Origin: Sedimenticola hydrogenitrophicus
GTDB lineage: Bacteria; Pseudomonadota; Gammaproteobacteria; Chromatiales; Chromatiaceae
Assembly: GCF_025175675.1 (NCBI RefSeq)
Contig: NZ_JANIOA010000004.1
Coordinates: 62,001-126,000 of the forward strand
Direction of reading: 5' to 3'
Length of the DNA: 64,000 nucleotides
Part shown: in pieces, positions 34,474 to 44,452 of the stretch
Layout of the letters: the number at the start of each line of letters is the position of its first letter
Numbering within the stretch: position 1 is the first letter of the stretch
Program-made: the position numbers and the translations under genes
Notes under the pieces: model-generated
Database searches by the model: none
What the model saw: only the letters and a program-made list of their open reading frames with translations
Told to the model about the DNA's origin: nothing

Positions 34474-36015
34474 TCAGTGGAAGTTCTTCGGGCCACGGAA
34501 GTTCTCGTGGTCCTGGGGAAGCTCGGCCATCAGGCTGAGCTGTTCGGGCAGGCGGTCGCGGTTGCTCCGGAGGATCGACTGGACCTGCTTGAGGCGCACC
34601 AGCCCCGCGTGGTTGGCGATGCGGCAGGCGGCGTCGAGCCGCTGGGTGGGATAGTCACGGCTGAGACTGAGCAGACCGAGACAGACCCGGTAGGCCTGTT
34701 CGGGATGGTCCCGGGACTGGAGCTGGGCATCGACCCAGCGCAGTACCTCTGGGCCGATATCCTGGGCCCAGTTCTTCAGCCGCCCCGGTGTCCATTGCTG
34801 GTGTTTGCGGTGGCGCTGGGGCATGTGGGTCGCCTCGGTGGTAGTGCCGGGGCGGTACTTGCGGGGATGAGCGGCGACCTGTTGGCCGCGGAAGTAGAGG
34901 CGGATGAGGGTATCGCTGGCGTGCAGCTCCAGGGTCTCGCCGACGTACTGGTGGGGCACCGAGTAGTGGTGCTGCTCGTACTGGACGTGGTAGTCGATGT
35001 TGACCTTGACCGGCTTGATGGCCACGTAGTGGTAGGGGTGGCAGGGCAAGGGGCGCAGTGCCGGCTGGTCGAGTTGCGCGAAGGCCTCGCGGCGGTTACC
35101 GGGCAGCTGTTTGAAGGGCTTGAGGTTGAGCTCATCCAGCAGGGTGCGGATGCACTGATTCAGTTCCGCCAGGGAGAAGAAGCTGTGATGGCGCAGGCGG
35201 GCCAGGATCCAGCGCTCGACGATCTGCACTCCCACCTCGGCCTTGGCCTTGTCTTTGGGTTTGTAGGGCCGTGCTGGCACCACGGCCAGCTGATAGTGTG
35301 CAGCCAGCTGTTGATAGCTGGGGTTGAGGTCCGGATCATAGCGACAGGCGCGGCTGACGCCACTTTTGAGGTTATCCGGGACCACCATGGCGGGGGTGCC
35401 GCCAAAGTATTCGAATGTCCGCACATGGCTGCCCAGCCAGTCGGGCAGCGCCTGGCTCCAGGTCGCCTCGGCATAGGTGTAGTTGGAGGCGCCGAGCACC
35501 GCGACGAAGACCTGGGCCGGGCGGAACTCGCCGGTGTCAGCGCAGATGATGGGCACCGTCTGGCCGCAGTAGTCGACGAAGCACTTCTCGCCGGCCCGGT
35601 GGCTCTGGCGCATGGAGCGCTTCTGCAGCCCCCGCCAGTGATTGTAGCGGTCGCAGAACTGGGAGTAACTGTAGCAGCGGTTGGGGTACTGGCGGGTGTA
35701 CTCCTCCCACAGCAACTGCTTGGTCATCCCCTTGCGCTTGAGCTCCTGGTGGACGCTCGCCCAGTCGGGAACCTGGTAGCGGGAGGAGACGCGGGTGTCG
35801 GCCTCGGGATAGAACAGCCGGGCCAGCTGGCTGTCGTCGAGCTCAGCCGGCAACGGCCAGTCAAGCTCCAGCGCCTTGGCTTGGGCCAGCAGCTTTTGGA
35901 TGGCGCCGACACTGACCTTGGTGCTGGCATTGATAGCACGGATCGACAACCCGGCCGACCGCCGTAAGCGCAGAATATCTCGGATTTTTCGCATTGCAGT
36001 CCTCTTCGCAGGCAT
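34474..36015 (-). CDS. istA: IS21-family transposase
   Basis: IstA is the DDE transposase. The 513-residue product begins with a helix-turn-helix (RKIRDILRLRRSAGLSIRAI) and has an RNase-H-like core, with CFVDYCGQTVPI carrying the first Asp and ARPYKPKDKAKAEVGVQIVE carrying the final Glu region. A C-terminal beta-rich domain follows. I use the ATG at 36015, preceded by GGGGAG. An upstream start at 36048 would add eleven residues without a better site. The gene appears intact and potentially active. Confidence 0.93.
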   Translation of the reverse strand: MPAKRTAMRKIRDILRLRRSAGLSIRAINASTKVSVGAIQKLLAQAKALELDWPLPAELDDSQLARLFYPEADTRVSSRYQVPDWASVHQELKRKGMTKQLLWEEYTRQYPNRCYSYSQFCDRYNHWRGLQKRSMRQSHRAGEKCFVDYCGQTVPIICADTGEFRPAQVFVAVLGASNYTYAEATWSQALPDWLGSHVRTFEYFGGTPAMVVPDNLKSGVSRACRYDPDLNPSYQQLAAHYQLAVVPARPYKPKDKAKAEVGVQIVERWILARLRHHSFFSLAELNQCIRTLLDELNLKPFKQLPGNRREAFAQLDQPALRPLPCHPYHYVAIKPVKVNIDYHVQYEQHHYSVPHQYVGETLELHASDTLIRLYFRGQQVAAHPRKYRPGTTTEATHMPQRHRKHQQWTPGRLKNWAQDIGPEVLRWVDAQLQSRDHPEQAYRVCLGLLSLSRDYPTQRLDAACRIANHAGLVRLKQVQSILRSNRDRLPEQLSLMAELPQDHENFRGPKNFH

Positions 36016-36238
36016 GGCCTCTCCCCAAAAAGCGAGAGAGGGTACCAAAAAGATTGAAAAACAATGCGTTGGGAAGGTTTCTGGTCGAACGTGAACGGTG
36101 ATTCCGGGATCGTGAACACCGATTCCGGAAAAATCGAAAAAGTGTTCAGCTTGCGCCGGAATGGGTGTTCACGTTCGACCAGAACAGGTGTTCACGTTGA
36201 ACCGGAATCGGTGTTCAGGTTGGGCCGGAATATGCAGT

Positions 36239-36300
36239 AGATTCACGATGAGTGGATGTGAAACCTGATCAAGAAACGGTCAGAGCTGGAGTCTGATCAA
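36239..36300 (+). pseudogene. Fragment of a PIN-domain toxin gene
   Basis: Just outside the right end of the IS, about 60 bases align with positions 27338-27398 of the intact PIN gene: GATGAGTGG, then GAAACCTG, TCAAG and GAGCTGGAGTCTG against GAACTGAAATCTG. There is a small deletion that breaks the frame. On the opposite strand a short frame (36297-36344, starting MTALNEEQQVELATD) overlaps the fragment and may be another truncated gene. Confidence 0.55.
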
Positions 36301-36372
36301 TCAGTGGCAAGTTCGACTTGTTGTTCCTCGTTCAGTGCCGTCATCCACGCTCCCTGTTTTCATTAAACGGGT

Positions 36373-36741
36373 TCAAGCAGACGTATACGCCATTCCCTGC
36401 TTATCGGCCAACATATGCAAGCGCTTGTCTCGGGTCCACAGACGCGCTCCGCCATCCAAGGCCACTGCTGCCATCAGGTGGGCATCCACATAGCCAATTC
36501 CACGACCCATCAATTCGTGCCGCTCGATATAAAACAGCACTTCCTCCTCTCGAGCCATAGTGGCCTGAGGCAGGTTCTTTAGTAACGACAACACCTCTGC
36601 CCGTTGGCGCAGATTGCCGCAGGCCAACTCACCCAGGACGAAGGGATGCATCAACACCTGGCTACTATTGAGCAGGGTTGCCAGTCCGTCGTCCCCGGAC
36701 CGAAGGTGATCGACCCAAACTGAGGTATCGACCAGAATCAT
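36373..36741 (-). CDS. VapC-type PIN ribonuclease toxin
   Basis: The 122-residue protein is a compact PIN domain. The acidic ligands are visible as Asp5 (MILVDTSVWVDHL), Glu38 (LGELACG), Asp in GYVDAHLMAA near residue 85, and DKRL near the end. VapC toxins cleave tRNA or rRNA. It overlaps the stop of the upstream antitoxin by four bases (ATGA). This is a different subfamily from the larger PIN toxin at 27.2 kb. Confidence 0.92.
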   Translation of the reverse strand: MILVDTSVWVDHLRSGDDGLATLLNSSQVLMHPFVLGELACGNLRQRAEVLSLLKNLPQATMAREEEVLFYIERHELMGRGIGYVDAHLMAAVALDGGARLWTRDKRLHMLADKQGMAYTSA

Positions 36742-36935
36742 TGGCTATCCGAATGTCGGCGGGGGGTGGGCTCCAGTTGCGGCTCACTGCCACCCAGCCG
36801 CGCCAGCCGGCGAGCACTCTCGCGCTCAATCAGTGCGCGCAGCCCCTCGCGGACCAGCGCCGCTTTTTCGGTCACTCCACAGATGCGCTGGGCCTCTGCC
36901 AGCAACTGGTCGTCTATGTTTAATGTTGTACGCAT
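36738..36935 (-). CDS. VapB-type ribbon-helix-helix antitoxin
   Basis: The 65-residue protein begins MRTTLNIDDQLLAEAQRICG, the usual ribbon-helix-helix DNA-binding N-terminus of VapB, and has a charged C-terminal tail for toxin binding. The ATG at 36935 follows TGAGGTG. A TTG at 36947 is less likely. It precedes the toxin with a 4-base overlap. Confidence 0.9.
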   Translation of the reverse strand: MRTTLNIDDQLLAEAQRICGVTEKAALVREGLRALIERESARRLARLGGSEPQLEPTPRRHSDSQ

Positions 36936-36964
36936 GGCACACCTCAAAAAGGTTAGTGATGCAC

Positions 36965-36986
36965 TTTATAGTACATCAAATGATGT
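36965..36986 (-). promoter_or_regulatory. vapBC promoter -10 box and palindromic operator
   Basis: A perfect 14-bp palindrome ACATCAAATGATGT (36973-36986) lies next to TATAAA (minus strand, 36970-36965), about 30 bp upstream of the antitoxin start. This is a fitting operator for autorepression by a ribbon-helix-helix antitoxin. A good -35 is not evident. Confidence 0.5.
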
Positions 36987-37003
36987 CCACTGTCGTGCCT
37001 TAG

Positions 37004-37120
37004 CTTGTCTGCGAGCTGGGCTTCGAGGCCGCGTATAAGCTGCGCGCCCACGACCAGCGAAGCACCACGGAACGCTATATCCGGCAGCGAGTCGCTCAGG
37101 CCGTAGCCCCGGTTCGGTGA
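37004..37120 (+). pseudogene. C-terminal remnant of a tyrosine recombinase (phage-type integrase)
   Basis: The open stretch from the TAG at 37001 to the TGA at 37118-37120 translates to 38 residues with RSTTERYIRQRVAQAVAPVR at the end. The TTERYIR part fits the final helix of tyrosine recombinases that carries the active-site Tyr. The rest of the gene is missing. It reads toward the tRNA, with 91 bp between its stop codon and the tRNA 3' end, the usual place of an island integrase. Confidence 0.45.
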
Positions 37121-37160
37121 GTGTGGTTTTGAACAAATTCGAAAAATATTGAACGGGCAT

Positions 37161-37194
37161 AAAAAAAGCGGCTACGTTATTAGCGTAACCGCTT
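37161..37194 (-). terminator. Rho-independent terminator of the rpoD/tRNA unit
   Basis: On the minus strand the hairpin AAGCGGTTACG/CGTAGCCGCTT is followed by seven T residues, 18 bp after the tRNA 3' end. This is the strongest terminator in the window. Confidence 0.8.
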
Positions 37195-37211
37195 GTTTTA
37201 ACTGTTAAAGT

Positions 37212-37288
37212 TGGTGGGCCCACCAGGACTCGAACCTGGGACCAATGGATTATGAGTCCACTGCTCTAACCAACTGAGCTATAGGCCC
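37212..37288 (-). tRNA. tRNA-Ile2 (anticodon CAU)
   Basis: The 77-nt gene reads GGGCCTATAGCTCAGTTGG at the 5' end and has anticodon loop CTCATAA, T-arm GTTCGAGTC and an encoded CCA. CAU could be Met, but the anticodon-stem and variable regions (GCAGTGGACTCATAATCC) resemble the ileX class, and the position after rpoD matches E. coli ileX. C34 would be changed to lysidine by TilS so that AUA is read as Ile. Its 3' end faces the accessory region. Confidence 0.85.
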
Positions 37289-37302
37289 TTTGACTCGTTG
37301 TG

Positions 37303-39168
<1,866 letters not shown>

Positions 39169-39303
39169 TTCCTGCCTTAAATTCTAAGGGGCGTGCGCGA
39201 ATGTCAAGCGGCGAAGTATAGCCTTTATTTCGCGAATTTTCTACACGCGCACGATAAATATGTCCCGTCTCAAAGTGCCGCGGCGCATCTCCTGCCGGTC
39301 ACC

Positions 39304-41079
39304 TCAATCCGAACGTCTATGCAAGTCAGCAATTTTCTGTTTTTCAGAAAGTAGCTGGCCCAGGCGCTGCTTCTCCTGTTCGGAAGCATCTCCCGTGCTG
39401 ACTCTCTCCAGCAGTTGAGTGGTTTCCTGCTCGTGCTGATGTTCCACGAGCCGTTGCAGGGCTCCACGGAACTCCATTTCCATGCCGTCTTCGGGGGTGG
39501 GCAGCTCGGTCGCTGTGCTCCAGATCTTCTCCAGGTGTGGGTACTCCGGCTTGTCGCGCCAGCGTTCAATGATCTGTGCTGTCCTAAGGTTAGGTTGATT
39601 CTGCGCGATTTCAAGGAGTTGGCTTAATAAACTGATGCCTGGTGCGCGAAATGCCCGCCATTCGTAGGGCAAATCCGTAATCCGCGCCAGTTCCGGCCGC
39701 AACAGCAGTAGGGTAATGGCGCGACGTGCCGGCGACAGGATCTGCCGTGCGCCCGTCTTTTTTCGCACGGGCGGGCGGGATCTGGGCGATTCCGCCGCCG
39801 GGCTGCTGCCCAGCTGCCCCGGTTCCAGGCCCACCCGCTGCGCCAGCCGCTGGTGCATCATCTCCCGGAACAGGCCGGACGGCAGTTTGCCGAGCAGCGG
39901 TTTTGCCTGCTCCGCCAGGCGTGCCCGCCCGCCGAGAGAGGCCATATCGACCTCGGATTCCAGCTTGTCGAACAGAAAGCTGGAGAGCGGCGTGGAGTCA
40001 ATGATGCGCTGCTCGAAGCGCTCCCGCCCCTCCTTGCGGATCAGGGTGTCGGGGTCCTCCCCGTCGGGCAGGAACAGGAAGCGCGCCTCGCGACCGTCAC
40101 GCATCTGCGGCAGGCTGGTCTCCAGCGCCTTCCAGCCGGCGTCGCGCCCGGCCCGGTCGCCATCGAAACAGAACACGATCTCGGAGCAGGTGCGGAACAG
40201 CCGCTCCAGGTGTTCCGCCGTGGTGGCGGTGCCCAGGGTCGCCACGGCATAGCGGATACCGAACTGGGCCAGGGCCACCACGTCCATGTAACCCTCGACC
40301 ACCAGCAGACGCTCGATCTTGCGCAACGCCTTGCGCACCTCGTAGAGGCCGTACAGCTCCCGGCCCTTGTGGAAGACCGGGGTCTCGGGCGAGTTGAGGT
40401 ATTTGGGCTTGCCGTCGCCGAGAATCCGCCCGCCAAAGGCGATGGTCTGGCCGCGGTGGTTGCGGATAGGGAACATGATGCGGTCGCGGAAGCGGTCGTA
40501 GCACTTGTCCACCTCCGGTTCGGAGATCATGCCGGTGCTGCGCAGCAGTTCCAACTCCTTGTCGCTCTGGCCCATCTGCCGGATCAGGTTGTCCCAGCCC
40601 GGGGGTGCGTAGCCGATGGCGAAATCCGCACTGATCTGGCCGGTCAGGCCCCGCTGCTTGAGGTAGTCGACCGCCTTGCCGGCGTCCGGGTGTTTGCGCA
40701 ACTGCCACTGGTAGAAGCGGGCGGCCTGATCCAGGGTGTCATAGAACGGCCGGTAGTCGGGTCCGGTTTCGTCGCGCCCCTCGCGCGGGACCTCGAGTCC
40801 GGCCTTGCCGGCCAGCTCCTCTATCGAGTCGACAAATCCCAGGTTGTCGTACTCCATGAGAAAGCCGATGGCGGTGCCGTGGGCGCCGCAGCCGAAGCAG
40901 TGGTAGAACTGTTTTTCCCGGCTGACGGTGAAAGAGGGGGTCTTTTCGTTGTGGAAGGGGCAGCAGGCCTGGTAATCCTTGCCCGTCTTCTTCAGCGGCA
41001 CACGGCTGTTGATCAGGTCGACAATGTCGACCCGGTTCAGCAGTTCGTCGATGAAGTGTGCGGGGATCTTTCCGGCCAT
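39304..41079 (-). CDS. dnaG: DNA primase
   Basis: DnaG makes RNA primers for replication. The 591-residue protein has the CHC2 zinc finger (Cys40, His43, Cys61, Cys64 within CPFHNEKTPSF and HCFGCG), the primase core with TOPRIM residues (LLVVEGYMDVVAL, then FCFDGDRAG) and a C-terminal DnaB-interaction domain. It lies between yqeY and rpoD, the conserved macromolecular-synthesis arrangement. The CHC2 and TOPRIM motifs are intact. Confidence 0.98.
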   Translation of the reverse strand: MAGKIPAHFIDELLNRVDIVDLINSRVPLKKTGKDYQACCPFHNEKTPSFTVSREKQFYHCFGCGAHGTAIGFLMEYDNLGFVDSIEELAGKAGLEVPREGRDETGPDYRPFYDTLDQAARFYQWQLRKHPDAGKAVDYLKQRGLTGQISADFAIGYAPPGWDNLIRQMGQSDKELELLRSTGMISEPEVDKCYDRFRDRIMFPIRNHRGQTIAFGGRILGDGKPKYLNSPETPVFHKGRELYGLYEVRKALRKIERLLVVEGYMDVVALAQFGIRYAVATLGTATTAEHLERLFRTCSEIVFCFDGDRAGRDAGWKALETSLPQMRDGREARFLFLPDGEDPDTLIRKEGRERFEQRIIDSTPLSSFLFDKLESEVDMASLGGRARLAEQAKPLLGKLPSGLFREMMHQRLAQRVGLEPGQLGSSPAAESPRSRPPVRKKTGARQILSPARRAITLLLLRPELARITDLPYEWRAFRAPGISLLSQLLEIAQNQPNLRTAQIIERWRDKPEYPHLEKIWSTATELPTPEDGMEMEFRGALQRLVEHQHEQETTQLLERVSTGDASEQEKQRLGQLLSEKQKIADLHRRSD

Positions 41080-41200
41080 GCTGCAATAGTACCCGATCCA
41101 GTCTGCCGCGCGGATACAAAAAAGCTCCGGTCATGCAATATGCCAGAGCCGTGCGCCAGAGCCTTGTGCGGGTGCCGTCAGGATTGGATCAGCGGTCGGG

Positions 41201-41644
41201 TCAGCTGCCGAGTAGCTGCTTGATCAGGGCGCTGACGGCGCCCATGTCGGCGCGGCCCTGCATCTTCGGCTTGAGTTGCCCCATCACCTTGCCCATATCG
41301 CGTACCGATTCGGCACCGGTGGACTGGATCGCTTCGCGGATCATGGCGGTAATTTCCGCCTCGCTCAGGGCTTCCGGCAGATACTCCTGGAGGATGGTGA
41401 TCTCGAACGCCTCCTGTTCCGCCAGTTCCCGCCGTCCGGCCTGTTCATACTGGGTGATGGAGTCGCGTCGCTGCTTCACCATTTTGTCCAGCACGGCCAG
41501 TATCTGGGTGTCGTCCAGTTCGATCCGCTCGTCCACTTCCCGCTGTTTGATAGCGGCCATCAACAGGCGAATCACGCCGAGACGGGGTTTGTCACCCCCC
41601 TTCATGGCGGACTTCATGTCATCCTGGATGCGCTGTTTTATCAT
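41201..41644 (-). CDS. GatB/YqeY-domain protein
   Basis: The 147-residue protein has the YqeY fold: KQRIQDDMKSAMKGGDKPRLGVIRLLMAAIK at the start, then EQEAFEITILQEYLPEALSE and DMGKVMGQLKPKMQGRADM at the end. The domain also occurs at the end of GatB, where it is thought to bind tRNA. Stand-alone members are of uncertain function. Its position between rpsU and dnaG is common in gammaproteobacteria. Confidence 0.93.
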   Translation of the reverse strand: MIKQRIQDDMKSAMKGGDKPRLGVIRLLMAAIKQREVDERIELDDTQILAVLDKMVKQRRDSITQYEQAGRRELAEQEAFEITILQEYLPEALSEAEITAMIREAIQSTGAESVRDMGKVMGQLKPKMQGRADMGAVSALIKQLLGS

Positions 41645-41670
41645 GGGAATAGAGCCGGGGCAGGGTCAGA

Positions 41671-41886
41671 TCAGAACTGACGGTCCCACTTGCGGTTTTC
41701 GCGCGAGACCTTCTTCAGGTGACGCTTTACCGCGGCGGCCGCTTTACGCTTGCGCTCGGTCGTCGGCTTCTCGTAATGCTCGCGGCGACGCACCTCGGCC
41801 AGGACGCCGGCTTTCTCGCAACCGCGCTTGAAGCGGCGCATTGCGACTTCAAACGGCTCGTTTTCTTTGACTCGTACGTTGGGCAT
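41671..41886 (-). CDS. rpsU: 30S ribosomal protein S21
   Basis: S21 is a small basic protein of the 30S platform. The 71-residue product starts [21 protein letters not shown] and ends with a Lys/Arg-rich region. I use the ATG at 41886, preceded by GAGGTGGGA. A longer reading from 41910 adds eight residues not found in S21. It heads the rpsU-yqeY-dnaG-rpoD unit. Confidence 0.97.
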   Translation of the reverse strand: MPNVRVKENEPFEVAMRRFKRGCEKAGVLAEVRRREHYEKPTTERKRKAAAAVKRHLKKVSRENRKWDRQF

Positions 41887-41937
41887 TTCCCACCTCAAAA
41901 ATCGTACCAACGGGATGCTGGAAACTTAAGAGCGCGA

Positions 41938-41966
41938 ATTCTACGCACTGTCGTAGCGTTTTGCAA
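41938..41966 (-). promoter_or_regulatory. Probable sigma-70 promoter of rpsU-dnaG-rpoD
   Basis: On the minus strand TTGCAA (41966-41961) is separated by 17 bp from TAGAAT (41943-41938). The -10 differs from consensus at one base. It lies 52 bp upstream of the rpsU start in the gap divergent from tsaD. Confidence 0.6.
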
Positions 41967-42165
41967 AAATAATTATGGTTTCATTCCGGGATGTGGTGGA
42001 ATTACAACCGGTTCCCGGAAGGGGACGGGGCAAGCGGGGTAAGTGCGCTGTCGCTGATCCACCCGGCTCCGCCTTACACTATTATAGAGTCCGCGCCAGG
42101 CGTGACATTTCAATTCTTTCGGAGGCGGATGGCCGTCCCCGAATCAGCAACATTCCGAGAGAGAT

Positions 42166-43206
42166 ATGCGGGTACTGGGTATAGAAACCTCCTGTGACGA
42201 GACGGGGTTGGCTATTTACGACAGCGGCGCGGGCCTGCTGGGGCATAAGCTGCACAGCCAGGTCGATCTGCACGCGGTCTATGGCGGCGTGGTGCCGGAG
42301 CTGGCCTCGCGGGACCATGTGCGCAAGACCCTGCCGCTGCTTGCCAGTCTGCTGGCGGAGACCGGCCTGGCCAAGACGGATATCGACGGCGTGGCCTATA
42401 CCGCCGGTCCCGGCCTGGTCGGGGCGCTGCTGGTGGGGGCCGCGATCGGCCGCACCCTGGCCTGGGCCTGGCAGGTGCCGGCGGTGGGTGTGCATCATAT
42501 GGAGGGGCATCTGCTGGCTCCGATGCTGGAGGCGGAGCGCCCGGTATTTCCGTTCGTCGCCCTGCTGGTCTCCGGCGGGCATACCCAACTGGTGGAGGTG
42601 AAGGCGATCGGCCGCTACCGGCTGCTGGGCGAGTCGCTGGATGATGCCGCGGGCGAGGCGTTCGACAAGACCGCCAAGATGATGGGACTGCCCTACCCGG
42701 GCGGGCCGGAGCTGGCGGCCTTGGCTCTCAAGGGGGATCCCCGGCGTTTCCACTTTCCCCGTCCCATGACCGACCGGCCCGGGCTCGATTTCAGTTTCAG
42801 CGGTCTCAAGACCTTCGCCCTCAACACCCTGCAGCGGGAGATCGGCACCCAGGAGAGTGAAGAGGCTGTCTGGCGCACCAAGGCGGATATCGCCCGCGCC
42901 TTCGAGGAGGCGGTGGTGGACACCCTGGTGATCAAGTGCCGCCGGGCGGTACGCGAGTGCGGTGCCGGCACCCTGGTGCTGGCCGGCGGCGTGAGCGCCA
43001 ACCGGCACCTGCGCGAGAAGATGCAGGCGTCGATGCACAAGGAGGGGGCGCGGGTGTTCTATCCGCGCACCGAATTCTGTACCGACAATGGGGCGATGAT
43101 CGCCTATGCCGGCTGGCAGCGCCTGCGCGCCGGAGCCAGCGAGCCGTTGGGCTTCGGTGCCTGCGCCCGCTGGCCGATGGACTCTCTGCCCCCCCTCGCT
43201 GGCTGA
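42166..43206 (+). CDS. tsaD: tRNA N6-adenosine threonylcarbamoyltransferase
   Basis: TsaD, with TsaB and TsaE, transfers the threonylcarbamoyl group to A37 of tRNAs that read ANN codons. The 346-residue product has GIETSCDET at the N-terminus, metal-binding His111 and His115 (HHMEGH), the GGHTQL segment, and [13 protein letters not shown] and [14 protein letters not shown] near the end. It is divergent from rpsU, as in many gammaproteobacteria. Confidence 0.97.
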   Translation: MRVLGIETSCDETGLAIYDSGAGLLGHKLHSQVDLHAVYGGVVPELASRDHVRKTLPLLASLLAETGLAKTDIDGVAYTAGPGLVGALLVGAAIGRTLAWAWQVPAVGVHHMEGHLLAPMLEAERPVFPFVALLVSGGHTQLVEVKAIGRYRLLGESLDDAAGEAFDKTAKMMGLPYPGGPELAALALKGDPRRFHFPRPMTDRPGLDFSFSGLKTFALNTLQREIGTQESEEAVWRTKADIARAFEEAVVDTLVIKCRRAVRECGAGTLVLAGGVSANRHLREKMQASMHKEGARVFYPRTEFCTDNGAMIAYAGWQRLRAGASEPLGFGACARWPMDSLPPLAG

Positions 43207-43216
43207 CCGGCCTCGC

Positions 43217-43825
43217 TTAGGGCCCGGCGTCGGGTCCTTGTTCGTCGCTGATCTTTCCCTCCGCACCGCTCAGCAGGTTGCGGATGTTGCTGCGGTGGCG
43301 CCAGAACAGGATCAGGCTCATCACCACCTGCATCAGGATCAGCTCCGGGGCCAGCCAGATGTACCAGACCACCAGTGGCGCCAGTGCCATCGACACCAGC
43401 GCGGCCAGCGAGGAGATGTTGAGTCCCTTCGCCATCAGCAGCCAGATCAGCGCCACCAGCCCGCCGATCTGCCAGTGGATGCCGAACTGGGTGCCGAGGG
43501 CGGTGGCCACCCCCTTGCCGCCCTGGAAGCGGAAGAACAGCGGATAGAGGTGTCCCAGGAAGGCCGCCAGGGCGACCAGAGCCAGCACCAGCGGCGAGAC
43601 GCCGATCAGCTTGGCGGCCAGGACCGGAATAAAGCCCTTCAGGGTGTCGCCGAGCAGGGTGATGGCCGCCGCCTTCTTGCCGCCCAGGCGCAGCACGTTG
43701 GTGGCGCCGGGATTGTTCGAACCCTGGGTGCGCGGATCGGGCAGCCCCATCAGGCGGCATACGATGATGGCGCTGGAGAGCGATCCCAGCAGATAGGCGG
43801 CGATGATCAGTGAAGCGTTCAGCAT
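43217..43825 (-). CDS. plsY: Glycerol-3-phosphate acyltransferase PlsY
   Basis: PlsY transfers the acyl group from acyl-phosphate to glycerol 3-phosphate in the inner membrane. The 202-residue product has several membrane segments and the conserved loops GSLSSAIIVCRLMGLPDPR, GSNNPGATNVLRLGGKKAA and FQGGKGVATALG. It is convergent with tsaD, with a 10-bp gap, and divergent from folB. Confidence 0.95.
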   Translation of the reverse strand: MLNASLIIAAYLLGSLSSAIIVCRLMGLPDPRTQGSNNPGATNVLRLGGKKAAAITLLGDTLKGFIPVLAAKLIGVSPLVLALVALAAFLGHLYPLFFRFQGGKGVATALGTQFGIHWQIGGLVALIWLLMAKGLNISSLAALVSMALAPLVVWYIWLAPELILMQVVMSLILFWRHRSNIRNLLSGAEGKISDEQGPDAGP

Positions 43826-43902
43826 GATTATGGTGTCCTCGACGGGGCCGGTCCCCCTTGGGCTGTGCGGGATTCTCCCGGCTACGGGGTGCCAAGGTCA
43901 AG

Positions 43903-44011
43903 GGCAACTACTCGCGGGGTGATTGTCCTGTCTTGCCGTCCTCACGCGATGGCTGGATCAAGATCGGCCAACAAGGCAGGTCAATCACTTACAGACCGGG
44001 TGAGGAGTTAC
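43903..44011 (-). repeat. MITE-like element, short copy (109 bp)
   Basis: Read on the minus strand it starts GTAACTCCTCACCC, continues CTGTAAGTGATTG, CTGCCTTGTTGG and CGATCTTGAT, and ends CAATCACCCCGCGAGTAGT. This matches the ends of the 209-bp element at 8482-8690 but lacks its central hairpin. It lies in the gap upstream of folB. Confidence 0.65.
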
Positions 44012-44094
44012 GGTCAAGGTTACGTCGGGGTATTTGTTATCCGCGCCGGCTGTTTTACCATGAGCCGATTCAAATGCAGGCGGACGGGATACTC

Positions 44095-44451
44095 ATGGAT
44101 ATAGTTTTTTTACGTGATCTCCGGATCGAAACGGTGATCGGCATCTACGACTGGGAGCGGGAGATCAAGCAGACCGTGGTGCTGGATATCGATATGAGCA
44201 CCGATGTGCAGCGTGCCGCCGCCAGCGAGGATATCGCCGACGCGGTGGATTACAAGGCGGTCTCGAAACGGCTGATCGGCTTTGTCGAGCAGAGCCAGTT
44301 CCAGCTGGTGGAGACCCTGGCGGAGCGTTGCGCAGAGATCATCCGCGAGGAGTTCGCGGTGCGCTGGGTGCGCCTTACCGTGAACAAGATCGGCGCCGTG
44401 AGCGCCGCCACCGATGTGGGGGTGATCATCGAACGCGGCGAGCGTTTCTGA
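44095..44451 (+). CDS. folB: Dihydroneopterin aldolase
   Basis: FolB cleaves dihydroneopterin in folate synthesis. The 118-residue product, MDIVFLRDLRIETVIGIYDWER, has the family length and the conserved DYKAVSKRL, FQLVETLAE and NKIGAVSAATDVGVIIER. I place the start at the ATG at 44095. The frame is open far upstream, but that part overlaps the repeat at 43903-44011. The next gene, folK, starts 1 bp after its stop. Confidence 0.95.
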   Translation: MDIVFLRDLRIETVIGIYDWEREIKQTVVLDIDMSTDVQRAAASEDIADAVDYKAVSKRLIGFVEQSQFQLVETLAERCAEIIREEFAVRWVRLTVNKIGAVSAATDVGVIIERGERF

Positions 44452-44452
44452 G

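Larger units (their letters stand above)
33620..36236 (-). mobile_element. IS21-family insertion sequence (istA and istB)
   Basis: The 2617-bp element runs from TGCGTATTCCGG at the left to CCGGAATATGCA at the right; these terminal inverted repeats start with TG and end with CA. Several subterminal repeats of the type GAACACC/GATTCCGG are found inside both ends, as in IS21 relatives. No clear target duplication is visible (left flank CACTA, right flank GTAGA), so the two ends may derive from different insertions or a deletion. Confidence 0.9.

Noticed and set aside
34093-35967. Long plus-strand open frame over the IS21 genes
   Set aside because: It is antisense to istA and istB, both of which have complete family motifs.
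37212-37288. Elongator tRNA-Met
   Set aside because: The CAU anticodon would allow it, but the anticodon-arm sequence and the position after rpoD fit tRNA-Ile2 better. Presence of a TilS recognition pattern could settle it.
43858-44094. N-terminal extension of folB
   Set aside because: The open frame here overlaps the MITE-like repeat and is absent from FolB proteins of normal length.
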